Source: Spirosoma aureum (GTDB lineage: Bacteria; Bacteroidota; Bacteroidia; Cytophagales; Spirosomataceae). Taken from it: a stretch of 64,000 nucleotides of DNA. The notes under the pieces are model-generated. The model was not told the DNA's origin, made no database searches, and saw only the letters and a program-made list of their open reading frames with translations. Positions within the stretch are counted from its first letter, which is position 1; every line of letters starts with the position of its first letter. The stretch lies in contig NZ_CP050063.1 of the NCBI RefSeq assembly GCF_011604685.1, positions 1,324,501 to 1,388,500 of the forward strand. Direction: 5' to 3'. Below, in pieces: positions 17,711 to 27,557 of the stretch. The position numbers and the translations under genes are program-made.

Positions 17711-18721
17711 TCAGGCCGTCAATTCGTGAATAAATTTCTCTTTATCATCAATAAATAAGGCAATTCGACATACGGATCGTTGAATGCCCATCGGTCCTCT
17801 CATTGTTACGGGTTCCTGTACGGTAATAAGCACATTCGGTGCCGTAAGGAACGCGCCATTCATGGTGTTGGCGTTGCGCTCCGGTTTATTGTTTATCGCT
17901 CTTATCTGTTCAACGTTTTGGCGATCAATTACGCCGTATCCCCGAAGGCCAAATCGAAGCACAATTCGGTTGGTTTGTATCAGCACTGGCCGTTTGATGG
18001 TTGCCATCAGATCGGCCACGAAAAATAAAAGACCATAAAAACCCGCTACCGTTGCAAACCAGGCTATTGTCGGATTCCATCGATTCACCAGCAGATGTAC
18101 GACCAGCGTTTCGATTAAACCAATCAGAACAAGCCCGACCGTTAACGTAGCCTGACCCGATTTATGATGCGATGTGAAGGCCACATCAGATTCTGCTTTT
18201 TCAACAGGAACCAGCCAGCCAGCCAGGCCATAGCGTAGCAATGACAGTTCGCTTACCAAAATACGATTAAATCGGGAATGCCCCAGCGTTACATCGAGAC
18301 TTTTAAGAAGATTAGCGGTAAAATCGACCGCCTTTGTAGTCAACTGCCTGTAATGCCGGATAATCTGATTGACACGAATAAGGGCATAACCAAGAAACCC
18401 AACCTCAAGAATCACGAATGTCCACCTCAATGATCCGACCAATTGCTGATGATTTGTGGGAAGGATAAGAGCAGTCAGGGTTAGCGATAGGCCAATAATA
18501 CCAAGCAGGCTACGAGCCGGAACCGTTAATCGACGAATAATCAGGAAGTAGTAGAGCGTTGGAATGCCCAAAGCCAGATCGACTATAACCCCCATCGCTA
18601 TCCAGTCGTGCCCTTGACCAAATGCAGCCGATCGCACAATAGTTATCTCCAGGCCAATTACTGCTAGAGTCAGCCCAACGAATAAAACAATCCAGCGAAG
18701 TTTGGAAAGGGGTAAGTTCAT
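17711..18721 (-). CDS. Membrane protein of unknown function
   Basis: 336 residues. Six hydrophobic segments (about 8-27, 41-60, 71-88, 98-115, 195-215, 222-240) with a ~90-residue soluble loop between TM4 and TM5, and a soluble C-terminal region of about 95 residues. I do not recognise the family; the C-terminal part recalls the bacterial PH-like modules of other small membrane proteins but this is not assured. It lies between rnpA (27 bp upstream) and the S41 gene, so probably transcribed from the rpmH/rnpA promoter. Confidence 0.7.
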   Translation of the reverse strand: MNLPLSKLRWIVLFVGLTLAVIGLEITIVRSAAFGQGHDWIAMGVIVDLALGIPTLYYFLIIRRLTVPARSLLGIIGLSLTLTALILPTNHQQLVGSLRWTFVILEVGFLGYALIRVNQIIRHYRQLTTKAVDFTANLLKSLDVTLGHSRFNRILVSELSLLRYGLAGWLVPVEKAESDVAFTSHHKSGQATLTVGLVLIGLIETLVVHLLVNRWNPTIAWFATVAGFYGLLFFVADLMATIKRPVLIQTNRIVLRFGLRGYGVIDRQNVEQIRAINNKPERNANTMNGAFLTAPNVLITVQEPVTMRGPMGIQRSVCRIALFIDDKEKFIHELTA

Positions 18722-18748
18722 GGGTGGCTGCCAGGCGAACCGTTCAGG

Positions 18749-19144
18749 TTACATTTTTTTAAAAGCCAATTTCATGCCTTTTTCTATTTCTTCAAACGAA
18801 ATTATCTGCTTAGCGGTATACAAAAAAGCAATGGAAGCAGGTGAAGGTTGATCGGCCTTGAAAAGATGTTTGTTTAGCCGGTAGGCCTCACGAACGCGCC
18901 GACGGATGAGGTTGCGGTCAACGGCGCGTTTAAACGTTCGTTTGGGAACCGTGATGACGATGGCTGGTAAAGGGGGCTCATCGATTAACTGGGCTTCGGG
19001 CTGGGGCAGATAAAGCACCCGAAACGGAAAAAGGTAGAACGTCCGTACAGTCTGACTTGACCCGGTCGTACTACCCTTTTTAAATAACTCACCCAGAACT
19101 TTTTTGCTGCAAAGCCGCTCCGATTTGGTAAAGGTTTGCTGCAT
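18749..19144 (-). CDS. rnpA: Ribonuclease P protein component
   Basis: 131 residues, family length. The RNR-type signature KRAVDRNLIRRRVREAYR is present, preceded by the KSERLCSKK start and VPKRTFK. It binds the RNase P RNA to process tRNA 5' ends. It follows rpmH on the same strand, the conserved bacterial order. Confidence 0.95.
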   Translation of the reverse strand: MQQTFTKSERLCSKKVLGELFKKGSTTGSSQTVRTFYLFPFRVLYLPQPEAQLIDEPPLPAIVITVPKRTFKRAVDRNLIRRRVREAYRLNKHLFKADQPSPASIAFLYTAKQIISFEEIEKGMKLAFKKM

Positions 19145-19155
19145 AGTTCAGTTTA

Positions 19156-19208
19156 TAGTATTCAGTCTACAGCCATTTATGCATTAGCTAGCTGTAGATT
19201 GAAGACTA
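19156..19208. repeat. Imperfect inverted repeat between rpmH and rnpA
   Basis: TAGTATTCAGTCTACAGC (19156-19173) pairs with 19191-19208 with three mismatches. It starts at the base after the rpmH stop. It may attenuate or process the rpmH-rnpA transcript, which would let ribosomal protein exceed RNase P protein. The CAGT vocabulary links it to the repeats at 3415 and 33761. Confidence 0.65.
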
Positions 19209-19376
19209 TTAAATTTTAAAGCGTTCGCCTTTTTTCTCGTCAGAAACGGTTAGTTTGTGACGACCTTTTGCCCGGCGGGCGGCCAACACCTTACGGCCAT
19301 TGGCGGTTGACATCCGCTCGCGGAAGCCATGCTTGTTTTTCCGCTTCCGGTTCGATGGTTGGTACGTTCTTTTCAT
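19209..19376 (-). CDS. rpmH: 50S ribosomal protein L34
   Basis: 55 residues from ATG 19376, stop 19209-19211; short enough to be missed by ORF finders. The sequence begins [18 protein letters not shown] and continues [18 protein letters not shown] and KGRHKLTVS, unmistakably L34. The C-terminus ([11 protein letters not shown]) is slightly longer than the 44-47 residues of many L34 proteins. Confidence 0.97.
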   Translation of the reverse strand: MKRTYQPSNRKRKNKHGFRERMSTANGRKVLAARRAKGRHKLTVSDEKKGERFKI

Positions 19377-19618
19377 GATATATCTTCCCTAAAACCCTTG
19401 TTTTTCCAAATGAGTCCGCAAAGATAGGAGAATAGAGGCAGTTTACCAAGCCCGTTTTTTGAAAAACGTTTTAACTTTAAGCGAGTTACTGATTAGGGAA
19501 GTGGTTAATTGGGTAATTGTGGTAAATTGGTTATCAGGATAAGGTACAATTGCCATTTACGATACTTATCCTTGCCGCCATTTACAGCTTACCTGAACGA
19601 CCAACTACACACTCGCCA

Positions 19619-21181
19619 ATGCATTATCGCCTGTCTGCTGATCCTGAAATACCCCATTACATCGCCGTTGAAGCCCACCTGGTACTTAATCAAAATCCGT
19701 CGGAAATTGAGTTGCAACTGCCTGCCTGGCGACCCGGACGATATGAATTGCAGCAGTTTGCCAAAAATATTCAGCGTTTCGACATTGTCGATCAAAACGG
19801 CCAACCGTTGCCTTTTCGGAAAATCACTAAAGATCGATGGCTCGTTGAAACCAGGGGAGCTACCAAACTGACAGCTCGATATAACTATTATTCGCTCCTG
19901 CCAACGCCTAATTTACTTAATGCAGGTAGTAGCTTTATCAGCGATACGCTCCTCTATGTTAATCCGGTAAATCTTTGTCTGTATGCACAAGGCTACATCA
20001 ATGAGCCTTGTGCCCTTGAGCTGGCTATTCCAGAGGGCTGGATGGTGGCTTGTGGATTAGAACAGGTAGATGCAAAGACATTACAGGCGTCTGATTTCTA
20101 CGAACTGGTCGATTGTCCGCTGATCGCTGCACCCATCATACAGCATGTTCAATACCAGCTGGAAGGCATTTCGTTTCATGTCTGGATTCAGGGCGGTCGT
20201 CGAACGGATGGCGATCCAACGTTCAATGCCGACCGGATCGTGGCTGATTTTAGCCGATTCTCGGAGAAGCAGCTAGCGCTTTATGGCGAATTCCCCGAAC
20301 GTGAGTATCATTTTCTGACGCTTGTTTTACCGACGCCTTACTACCATGGCGTCGAACATCGTAACTCGACCGTGCTCGTGCTGGGCCCTAACGACGAAGG
20401 CGAAGGATTGTATCAGGACCTGCTGGGCGTGTCGTCGCACGAGTTGTTTCATGCCTGGAATATCATTCGGATTCGCCCGATTGAACTGTTACCGTATGAT
20501 TTCACGAAGGAAAATTACTTTCAAACCTGCTTTGTGGCTGAAGGCGTGACTACCTACTATGGTGATTTAATGCTGCGTCAGTCTGGAGTTTTTGATGATG
20601 AAGCGTACTTAAAAGAGCTACAGGTGTTGTTCAAACGACACTTTGAAAACAATGGCCGGGCCTTTCAGTCACTGGTCGAATCGTCATGGGATCTGTGGCT
20701 GGACGGTTACGATAAAGGAGTGCCCGATCGCAAGGTCTCGGTGTATCATAAAGGAGCTATTTCGGCCTTAATCCTGGATTTACACATTCGGAAAGTGACT
20801 GATCATGCCCGTTCGCTGGATGATGTGATGCGAATCATGTGGCAACGTTTTGGAAAGCCATTTATCGGCTATACACTGGATGATTACCGCGCGGTTACTG
20901 AGTCGGTAGCGGGCGAATCGCTGGACTGGTATTACGACTTATGTATTTTTGGAAACCAGCCTCTCGAATCGAAACTTAATGAATACCTGCACTGGGTTGG
21001 GCTGGCAATAACCTATGAAGAACCTGGCCCTGATTCTGTTGGCGGTATTCGCTTGTTGGAACTGGATGATCTGGCGGCTGGCCAGCAACGGGCGCGCTGG
21101 TTTGGCGGATTACTGACCGAACTACCGCATGAAGGACTGATTCCCAAAGAAAAGTTAGGTAAAAATGTTGTGGCTAAGTAG
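19619..21181 (+). CDS. M61 family metallopeptidase (glycyl aminopeptidase-like), short form
   Basis: 520 residues from ATG 19619; a TTG start at 19550 would add 23 residues. The N-terminal beta-sandwich MHYRLSADPEIPHYIAVEA is followed by an M1-like catalytic domain with the zinc motif SSHELFHAW (HELFH) and downstream glutamate in AEGVTTYYGDLM. M61 aminopeptidases prefer Gly/Ala at P1. Many M61 proteins continue into a C-terminal PDZ domain; this one ends early, after GLLTELPHEGLIPK. No signal peptide from 19619, so cytosolic unless the TTG start is used. Confidence 0.88.
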   Translation: MHYRLSADPEIPHYIAVEAHLVLNQNPSEIELQLPAWRPGRYELQQFAKNIQRFDIVDQNGQPLPFRKITKDRWLVETRGATKLTARYNYYSLLPTPNLLNAGSSFISDTLLYVNPVNLCLYAQGYINEPCALELAIPEGWMVACGLEQVDAKTLQASDFYELVDCPLIAAPIIQHVQYQLEGISFHVWIQGGRRTDGDPTFNADRIVADFSRFSEKQLALYGEFPEREYHFLTLVLPTPYYHGVEHRNSTVLVLGPNDEGEGLYQDLLGVSSHELFHAWNIIRIRPIELLPYDFTKENYFQTCFVAEGVTTYYGDLMLRQSGVFDDEAYLKELQVLFKRHFENNGRAFQSLVESSWDLWLDGYDKGVPDRKVSVYHKGAISALILDLHIRKVTDHARSLDDVMRIMWQRFGKPFIGYTLDDYRAVTESVAGESLDWYYDLCIFGNQPLESKLNEYLHWVGLAITYEEPGPDSVGGIRLLELDDLAAGQQRARWFGGLLTELPHEGLIPKEKLGKNVVAK

Positions 21182-21227
21182 CCCATTGTCAAAGAGCAAA
21201 ACCACCTACTTGTTTCCTGAACCTGAC

Positions 21228-22757
21228 ATGCAAACCTCTTCAACTCCTGTTCTTGCCTTTGACGAGTACGTCAAATACGATGCGACAGCCCTTGCCGAAC
21301 TCGTTCGTTCTGGCGAAGTGACGCCCGCTGAACTTCTCGAAACGGCTATTGCGCGTGCCGAAGAGGTTAATCCGCAACTTAACGCGATTGTCACTCCTTT
21401 ATACGAGAAAGGGCGTGAAATGGCAGCACAATTGCCCGAATCGGGGCCGTTTCGAGGGGTGCCATTTTTGCTGAAAGATCTGGAATTCGATTGGGCCGGA
21501 ACACCTATGAAGCTGGGGTCCAGAGGTTACCAGAATTTCGTGTCTACAATTGATAGCGAAGTAGTTCGGCGGCTAAAGGAAGCTGGTTTGGTTTTGTTCG
21601 GTAAAACCAATACGCCCGAATTTGGCCTGACACCCTACACCGAATCGCAATTATACGGCCCGGCCCGAAATCCGTGGAAACCGACACACTCGCCGGGCGG
21701 TTCGAGTGGTGGTTCGGCAGTGGCTGTAGCCGCTGGCATTGTACCGGCGGCTACGGCTTCTGATGGGGGCGGGTCAATCCGGATTCCTGCATCATGCTGT
21801 GGTTTGTTCGGCCTGAAACCTTCGCGAGGGCGCGTTACAATGGGGCCGCGCTTTGGAGAGCTATGGAATGGAGCCGTAATTGGACATTCAGTAACGCGTA
21901 GCGTTCGTGATAGTGCCGGATTGCTGGACGTTGTGGCTGGCGGGCCTGCGTATCAGCCGTTTGCGGGCGACCCGTATGGCATTACTCCACCCGAACGACC
22001 TTTCCTAGAAGAAGTAGGACGCGAGCCAGGGCCGCTTAGGATTGCCTTCTCGACGCAAACTCTGATTGCGTCGCAGCCAGTTGACCCTGAATGTGTAAAA
22101 GCTGTTCAGGAAGCAGCCCGATTGCTGGAAAGCCTGGGGCATGCAGTTGAAGAAGTACCCTTACCCTACGAAAAAACAATTATAACAGAGGCTTTTTTTG
22201 TGAACGTGCTGGGCGAAACCGCAGCTACGCTGCGCGAATTGGGAAACTACCTTGGCCGCCCGGTTCGACGCGAAGATGTTGAACTGAATACATGGGCGCA
22301 GGCCAGGCTGGCGGAAGGTTTCACGGCGGCTGATGCCGCTTACCAGAAACGGCGCTGGAATACCCTTAATCGCAGCATGGGGCAATTACACGAGACCTAT
22401 GATCTATTGCTGACACCGACTTTGCCGTGTCCACCCATTGCGATCGGTACATTTCAGAACACCGCATCAGAGCAACGGTTACTCAAGCTGGTCGATTCGC
22501 TGGGTGCATTGAAATACCTGAATGGCAGCAAAACGGTTGAGGATCTGGCCGAGCGATCGTTAGGCTACATTTCGTTTACGGTTATAACAAACATGACAGG
22601 CCAGCCGTCAATGTCTGTGCCATTGCATTGGTCGCCAGATGGGTTGCCGATCGGTGTCATGTTTGCCGCCAAACTTGGTGACGAAGCTACTTTATTTCGA
22701 TTAGCTGGTCAATTAGAGCAAACCAGGCCGTGGTTTATGAAACGACCGGGAAAATAA
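21228..22757 (+). CDS. Amidase signature family hydrolase
   Basis: 509 residues from ATG 21228. Catalytic triad visible: Lys in PFLLKDL, cis-Ser and nucleophile Ser in SPGGSSGGSAVAV and SDGGGSIRIPAS. It cleaves C-N amide bonds; the length and lack of GatC/GatB partners point to a stand-alone amidase rather than GatA. The start overlaps nothing; it begins 46 bp after the M61 stop, so the two are likely cotranscribed. The substrate is unknown. Confidence 0.92.
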   Translation: MQTSSTPVLAFDEYVKYDATALAELVRSGEVTPAELLETAIARAEEVNPQLNAIVTPLYEKGREMAAQLPESGPFRGVPFLLKDLEFDWAGTPMKLGSRGYQNFVSTIDSEVVRRLKEAGLVLFGKTNTPEFGLTPYTESQLYGPARNPWKPTHSPGGSSGGSAVAVAAGIVPAATASDGGGSIRIPASCCGLFGLKPSRGRVTMGPRFGELWNGAVIGHSVTRSVRDSAGLLDVVAGGPAYQPFAGDPYGITPPERPFLEEVGREPGPLRIAFSTQTLIASQPVDPECVKAVQEAARLLESLGHAVEEVPLPYEKTIITEAFFVNVLGETAATLRELGNYLGRPVRREDVELNTWAQARLAEGFTAADAAYQKRRWNTLNRSMGQLHETYDLLLTPTLPCPPIAIGTFQNTASEQRLLKLVDSLGALKYLNGSKTVEDLAERSLGYISFTVITNMTGQPSMSVPLHWSPDGLPIGVMFAAKLGDEATLFRLAGQLEQTRPWFMKRPGK

Positions 22758-22785
22758 TATGCAGTCTTCAGTTGGCAGTGATTAC

Positions 22786-22818
22786 AAACCAATAAGGTTT
22801 CAAAAACCTTATTGGTTT
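22786..22818 (+). terminator. Terminator after the amidase gene
   Basis: AAACCAATAAGGTTT (22786-22800) pairs perfectly with 22804-22818 across a 3-nt loop, 29 bp past the amidase stop. Confidence 0.8.
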
Positions 22819-22877
22819 AACTTGGCCGAGCACTAGGTATTGTCGTTTTCGATAATCTTCACCTAATGCTAAACAGA

Positions 22878-22903
22878 CAGAGACAGCTTGCAAGCTGTCT
22901 CTG
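22878..22903. repeat. Perfect 26-bp palindrome between convergent genes
   Basis: A perfect palindrome (CAGAGACAGCTTG and its complement) lies between the amidase terminator and the acyltransferase stop. It could terminate the minus-strand gene. Farther out, GTTGGCAGT (22771-22779) and ACTGCCAAC (22972-22980) also pair, framing the whole interval with CAGT words. Confidence 0.8.
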
Positions 22904-22965
22904 ATTTATTAACGAATAACGAGATGCTTTAGGAAAGGATTTTGTAAAATGAAAGATATGCATGG

Positions 22966-24156
22966 CTATCTACTGCCAACCGCCAACTGCTCTCGCTTAA
23001 CCGGCTTATCGCCGGGAGCAAAACGGTCTTTCAGTTTCAGGAACTGCTTCTCAAAATATTCATACGAGAGCCAGGCCAACAGCGTTGTCAAAGCATAACT
23101 GGTTATGTATAGAAGGATAGAAAAGCCAAGACTATACGGCAGAAACTGGCGAATAATATACAGGCATAGAACAATTGCAATGGGGTGGTACATGTATAAT
23201 CCGTACGAAATCTTGCCCATGAAATTGCACAACGGGTTTTCCAGATTGATCACAGAGTTCGGATTAGCCGCCAGGTTCATCAGTAAAAAAGCGAAGAACA
23301 GCGCGTAACCTTCATAATTCAGCCCCGGAATCCGAACGCCCATGGCGAGCATCGTTGCCAATACGGCATAAACCACCCATTGGACAGGTTTGCTATAAAG
23401 GACGTTGAGAATAGGATGCTTTTTGAAAACCAGATAAGCCCCAATGCCACCAATTGCCATGGTACCGATGCGGAAGTGAGCCAGGAAATCGGATACCATA
23501 AGCATCGTTGTGCCCGCTTCCGGAGCCGTTGAACCAGGGCCGTAGCGAAGCCAGAAGAAGGAACCAGCCAAAACCAGCGCAATACTGGCCAGAACCAGTA
23601 GCGTTCGGCGGGGGTGAAGACTACCAATCAACCACGGCCAGATGAGATAGAACTGTTCCTCGACACCAATTGACCACGTATGCGAACACAAAGGCATTTC
23701 GTGATAGAGTGTCAGGGCAATATTGGGCATGACGATCCCGAAAAAGGCCAGCTTTGGCCAGAAATGATCGTAGGCATAGTCGGATACGCCGGGAATATGA
23801 AAGGCCGGAATATGCGGAAATACAAAAAAGCTGAGCCCGATGATCCAGAAGTAGAGCGGCCATATCCGCAAAATGCGTCGGACGTAGAAATTGCCGATAT
23901 GTATTCGGCCCGATGACTGCTTCTCTGCCAAAAGCAGGTAGGTGATCAGGAACCCACTCAATACGAAGAACAAAGCAACTCCCAATCGACCCGCCTGATA
24001 AACAACCGGGTGCTCGTTGGTATTGGTAAACGTATCGGTATAGCCGAAAATCGTTTTAAACTGCTCGATGTGGTGAAACACCACCGACGAGGCTGCAAGA
24101 AAACGAACTCCGTTAAATCCGGGGAAATAGACGGCGGAAGGATTGGTAGCCGACAT
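22966..24156 (-). CDS. Acyltransferase family 3 membrane protein (OafA/YrhL type)
   Basis: 396 residues, about ten hydrophobic segments. The N-terminus has the family motif FNGVRFLAASSVVFHH, with the likely catalytic His in VFHH, and FFVLSGFLITY, followed by RRILRIWPLYF. These integral inner-membrane enzymes transfer O-acyl groups, often acetyl, to polysaccharides or lipids. No sugar-transferase genes adjoin, so the acceptor is open. Convergent with the amidase. Confidence 0.92.
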   Translation of the reverse strand: MSATNPSAVYFPGFNGVRFLAASSVVFHHIEQFKTIFGYTDTFTNTNEHPVVYQAGRLGVALFFVLSGFLITYLLLAEKQSSGRIHIGNFYVRRILRIWPLYFWIIGLSFFVFPHIPAFHIPGVSDYAYDHFWPKLAFFGIVMPNIALTLYHEMPLCSHTWSIGVEEQFYLIWPWLIGSLHPRRTLLVLASIALVLAGSFFWLRYGPGSTAPEAGTTMLMVSDFLAHFRIGTMAIGGIGAYLVFKKHPILNVLYSKPVQWVVYAVLATMLAMGVRIPGLNYEGYALFFAFLLMNLAANPNSVINLENPLCNFMGKISYGLYMYHPIAIVLCLYIIRQFLPYSLGFSILLYITSYALTTLLAWLSYEYFEKQFLKLKDRFAPGDKPVKREQLAVGSR

Positions 24157-24278
24157 AGTGACTAATTCGGTTCAGCCGTAAAAATAAGCAAAAAGTAGCC
24201 TTGCTCCATCAACCATACTGTGAAGAAAAGCCCATCTGCTGGGTAGAATTGAGTAACTGGTTCAGGAACACAACTCGA

Positions 24279-24899
24279 TTAAGACGAAGAACTCCGGCTC
24301 CGACCACCGAAAAAGCCACTGCGTCCACCCGATGGGCGCGTGGTACGAACAACACGGGAAGTGCGGACGTTCTCGCGAAGTTGCTGCGACCGATCGTAGG
24401 TCGAAGGATTTGCATAAATACCTGACCCATATCGACGTTCATCGGCGCGGTACTGCGGGGCCGTAGAACGACCAAGCATGTAGCCCAGACTTCCCCAGAG
24501 CAGGGCGTTCGCTAATCCGTTGTGGTGATAAGCTCCATAAGATCCTGGATTGTGCAGATACGTGCGAGTCGATTGATCGGTTTCGACCAGTTTTTTTGCC
24601 GCTTCAACACTCAGCGTGTCGCGGTGACCATCGAAATAGCTCACAATGGCTCCGGCCTGACCGGGCTCGGCCTGAACTTCGTCGGTAATTTTAAAATTGC
24701 CGGGAGCTGTTTCTGTAATATAGGTTCGAACTCCACGCCGGAAGCTGGTCTCGGTTTGCTCGGTTTCATCCTCGTCGGACCGGTTATTACCGCAGCTTTG
24801 TAATAAAGCCGCACCGTTGAGCAAAGCCAGACTAAGCGTGGCACTAAGGGTAATATCTTTAACGCGCCGAAGAACGGCATGTTTGCGGACCGGTGTCAT
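24279..24899 (-). CDS. Putative lipoprotein of unknown function
   Basis: 206 residues. The signal peptide ends in a lipobox LLQSC with Cys37. The mature protein starts with an acidic stretch (NNRSDEDETEQTE), has a central domain resembling the SxxDxTxR pattern of UPF0323-type lipoproteins (a possibility only) and ends in an Arg/Gly/Ser-rich tail (GGRSGFFGGRSRSSSS). Probably anchored to the outer or inner membrane. Confidence 0.7.
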   Translation of the reverse strand: MTPVRKHAVLRRVKDITLSATLSLALLNGAALLQSCGNNRSDEDETEQTETSFRRGVRTYITETAPGNFKITDEVQAEPGQAGAIVSYFDGHRDTLSVEAAKKLVETDQSTRTYLHNPGSYGAYHHNGLANALLWGSLGYMLGRSTAPQYRADERRYGSGIYANPSTYDRSQQLRENVRTSRVVRTTRPSGGRSGFFGGRSRSSSS

Positions 24900-24992
24900 A
24901 GCATAAGACGTTTATGGCTGCTAAACTACCGCACCACTCACTGGGTTGCAAGAAGATACGGATAAACCGTTGTGGGTCTCAACTAACGGTCG

Positions 24993-25745
24993 TCAGAACG
25001 GACGATGGCTGTTACCAAATAACAGTACTACGCCAGCCGAGGCACTAACTACACCAACCGTACGATCGGCGCTGTAATGCGAGCTTTCTGATTGCCCATT
25101 GTTGCTCCTGGCCTTCGAAATCAGGTTATCAAACGTAAAGAGGGCCTGGGTATAATCACCATTGAGTTTCAGCGAGAAACTCCGGCCTAATCGGTAATTG
25201 AGGCTCAAGCCACCGCCAAAGGCAGTCGCCATGCTTTCAGAGCCTGTGGTTTGCACCGACATATCAACATTGCCAAAGTTACCGACAATCGACGTACTGG
25301 GCAGAACAGCCCGGGCGCGCCCAGCTAATACCCGTGCATCGACAGAAAACCGCCCAAATGGAATGTTAATATAAGGGCCACCCATCACCGTTGTAACGGA
25401 CCAATTATCGGCTTTAGCCGTCCACACGTCGTTTTCGCTGCGGTAAACGGTCGCTAACAGCGCATCGGTTTGTAATGCATTCCGATGCTGTTCTCCTTTT
25501 ATCATTAAACCGACACGACCAACAAAGCGGTAACCTGCCGAGATGTTTACGGCTAAACCATGTCCGGCCATACTGGCCTGATTATCAGTTGGCGAACAGC
25601 TGCCGAACTGGCCTATAGGCAGGCTGGCTCCGGCAGATATAGCAAAGAATCCTTTTTTATCCTGATGTGATAAGATAAACGTTTTTTGACAAAACGAAAC
25701 GGTGGTCATACCAGCCGCTAAAACGGTCAAGCAGAGCTTTTTCAT
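24993..25745 (-). CDS. Outer-membrane beta-barrel protein
   Basis: 250 residues with signal peptide MKKLCLTVLAAGMTTVSFCQ. The rest alternates short amphipathic strands with aromatic ends (KGFFAISAGASLPIGQF, GLSLNYRLGRSFSLKLNGDY) and closes with ASAGVVLLFG near the C-terminus, like OmpA/PorT-type 8-stranded barrels. The role is unknown. Confidence 0.75.
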   Translation of the reverse strand: MKKLCLTVLAAGMTTVSFCQKTFILSHQDKKGFFAISAGASLPIGQFGSCSPTDNQASMAGHGLAVNISAGYRFVGRVGLMIKGEQHRNALQTDALLATVYRSENDVWTAKADNWSVTTVMGGPYINIPFGRFSVDARVLAGRARAVLPSTSIVGNFGNVDMSVQTTGSESMATAFGGGLSLNYRLGRSFSLKLNGDYTQALFTFDNLISKARSNNGQSESSHYSADRTVGVVSASAGVVLLFGNSHRPF

Positions 25746-25842
25746 GGCGTAATGGGCTATAAATGAATTTGGTATATGCCTTCTGTAGGCTTATGCTTAC
25801 AAATTCAATGCCATGTTTACGCTTTTAGAATAGACCGATCAA

Positions 25843-27426
25843 TTAAATCGTATTGACGTCTCTTAAAAGCCTGAGATACACGCCATTGGTCCAGCCGAAG
25901 CCATCCTGGTTTGGGTATTCGCCCCCGCCCGTGGTGATGGCTGCATCGACCACATTATATTTTTCCATCATCTTGCCCGTTGTCTTAAAAACTTTATCGT
26001 TCAGGGCAAGCCAGCGATCGCGCCCTTCCTGTGCGGTCTCTACGAACCCGTAGTTCTGTAAGCCGCGATAAACGATCCATTGCAGAGGAGCCCAGCCATT
26101 GGGCCAATCCCATTGCTGGCCTGTATGATTGAACGTTGTTACCCAGCCACCTGCCTGCAGAAAATCAGCTTTGAGTCGGTCATGAACTCGGCTGGCCTGC
26201 TCAGGAGTAGCGAGTTTAAAGAAAAGCGGAAAAACCCCGGCCAGTGTTAGGGCCGTTGTTTGTTGACTGGTAACGGCATCATAATCATGGAAAAATCCAG
26301 TTTCTTCATTCCAGAAAGTGCTCAGGATGGCTTTCCTGCGATCAGTAAGCCGAGGGTCAAAGTCGTCATAGGCTAGTTTCCAGGAGCCCATCTGTAGGGC
26401 AGAATCGTGCAACATCACCTCAAGCCAATACAGCAGGCAATTCAGATCGACCGGAATCACGTCGGCGGTATGGATCAGGGCCATTGTTTTCTGGTCGGAG
26501 AACCATCGGCTGCTGAAATCCCAACCCGATTCGCAGGCCGCCCGAATGTGATTATAGAGCGCTTCCGGAATAACGCCTAGCGAATTGGCTTCTTCGGTCA
26601 GTTCAATTTCCTGCCGGTATGCTTCAGGGCGCGGAGTGGGCGTATTATCCCAGTAACGGTTTAGATAGGTATAGTCGCCCATTTTAACCAGCCGCTGATG
26701 GATGGTATCATCACCGGGAAACTTCCACTGACCTGCCATCCAGAAATCATATTCCCGCTGCAACTGCGGTTGATATTTTACCAGAATCTCTTTACCGTCA
26801 ATTTCGGACAGTAAATGCACCATCAGGGCGAAATAGGGGGGCTGCGACCGGCTTAAAAAATAGGTTCGGTTTCCATTGGGTATAAAGCCAAATGTATCGA
26901 TCAGGTAGGCGAAATTATCAATCATATCCCGAATCAGGTCGACTCTCCCTGATTCTTGCAGACCCAACATGGTGAAGTAACTATCCCAATAGAAAATTTC
27001 CCGGAATCGACCACCCGGCACAACATAGGGATGCGGCAAGGCTACCCGTGAGCTTCCTTCGATAACTTCATCAGTTGGGCGTGTGAGCCGATCCCACAGG
27101 CGATTGATGTGTTCTGCCGTCGGGATGGTTGTATCACTGACGTAATCACTGGCTATTTTTTCCGGGACGACGAAATTCGTTCGCACAAACGTTTCCAGAT
27201 CGAAATCAGGCTTCGTTTTTTCGGTATGATATAATTCAATGAGTGATGCAGGAGGCAACTTGGGAATACAATCGACGAATGTTTTGGAGTCAGCAAAAAT
27301 ATGACTTAGCTGTACGTCGCGGAATAAATCACCAAAAAGCTGATCGGGCGACAGAAGATGCGGTTGATTTGCCAAGGTAAGAAAACGATTTTTCGGTGAA
27401 ACAACTAAGTAACGGTGGTTTGTCAC
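25843..27426 (-). CDS. treF: Trehalase, glycoside hydrolase family 37
   Basis: 527 residues from GTG 27426. Trehalase signature 1 PGGRFREIFYWDSY is near residues 137-150 and signature 2 QWDWPNGWAP near 435. It hydrolyses trehalose to two glucose. No signal peptide is visible, so the enzyme is cytosolic like TreF, in contrast to the periplasmic TreA. It shares a 131-bp divergent promoter region with an MFS transporter, suggesting that uptake and hydrolysis of the disaccharide are coordinated. Confidence 0.93.
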   Translation of the reverse strand: MTNHRYLVVSPKNRFLTLANQPHLLSPDQLFGDLFRDVQLSHIFADSKTFVDCIPKLPPASLIELYHTEKTKPDFDLETFVRTNFVVPEKIASDYVSDTTIPTAEHINRLWDRLTRPTDEVIEGSSRVALPHPYVVPGGRFREIFYWDSYFTMLGLQESGRVDLIRDMIDNFAYLIDTFGFIPNGNRTYFLSRSQPPYFALMVHLLSEIDGKEILVKYQPQLQREYDFWMAGQWKFPGDDTIHQRLVKMGDYTYLNRYWDNTPTPRPEAYRQEIELTEEANSLGVIPEALYNHIRAACESGWDFSSRWFSDQKTMALIHTADVIPVDLNCLLYWLEVMLHDSALQMGSWKLAYDDFDPRLTDRRKAILSTFWNEETGFFHDYDAVTSQQTTALTLAGVFPLFFKLATPEQASRVHDRLKADFLQAGGWVTTFNHTGQQWDWPNGWAPLQWIVYRGLQNYGFVETAQEGRDRWLALNDKVFKTTGKMMEKYNVVDAAITTGGGEYPNQDGFGWTNGVYLRLLRDVNTI

Positions 27427-27557
27427 AGACCAGAACGGTTGCTCATAACCGTTCTACGGCTTTAAACAACTATTCTGAACAAAAGAAATAGTATAACTGT
27501 GACAAGAAAAGAAAATCCGTAAGTTTATCCTTTCTGAACTGGCAACCACCGTTTCTT

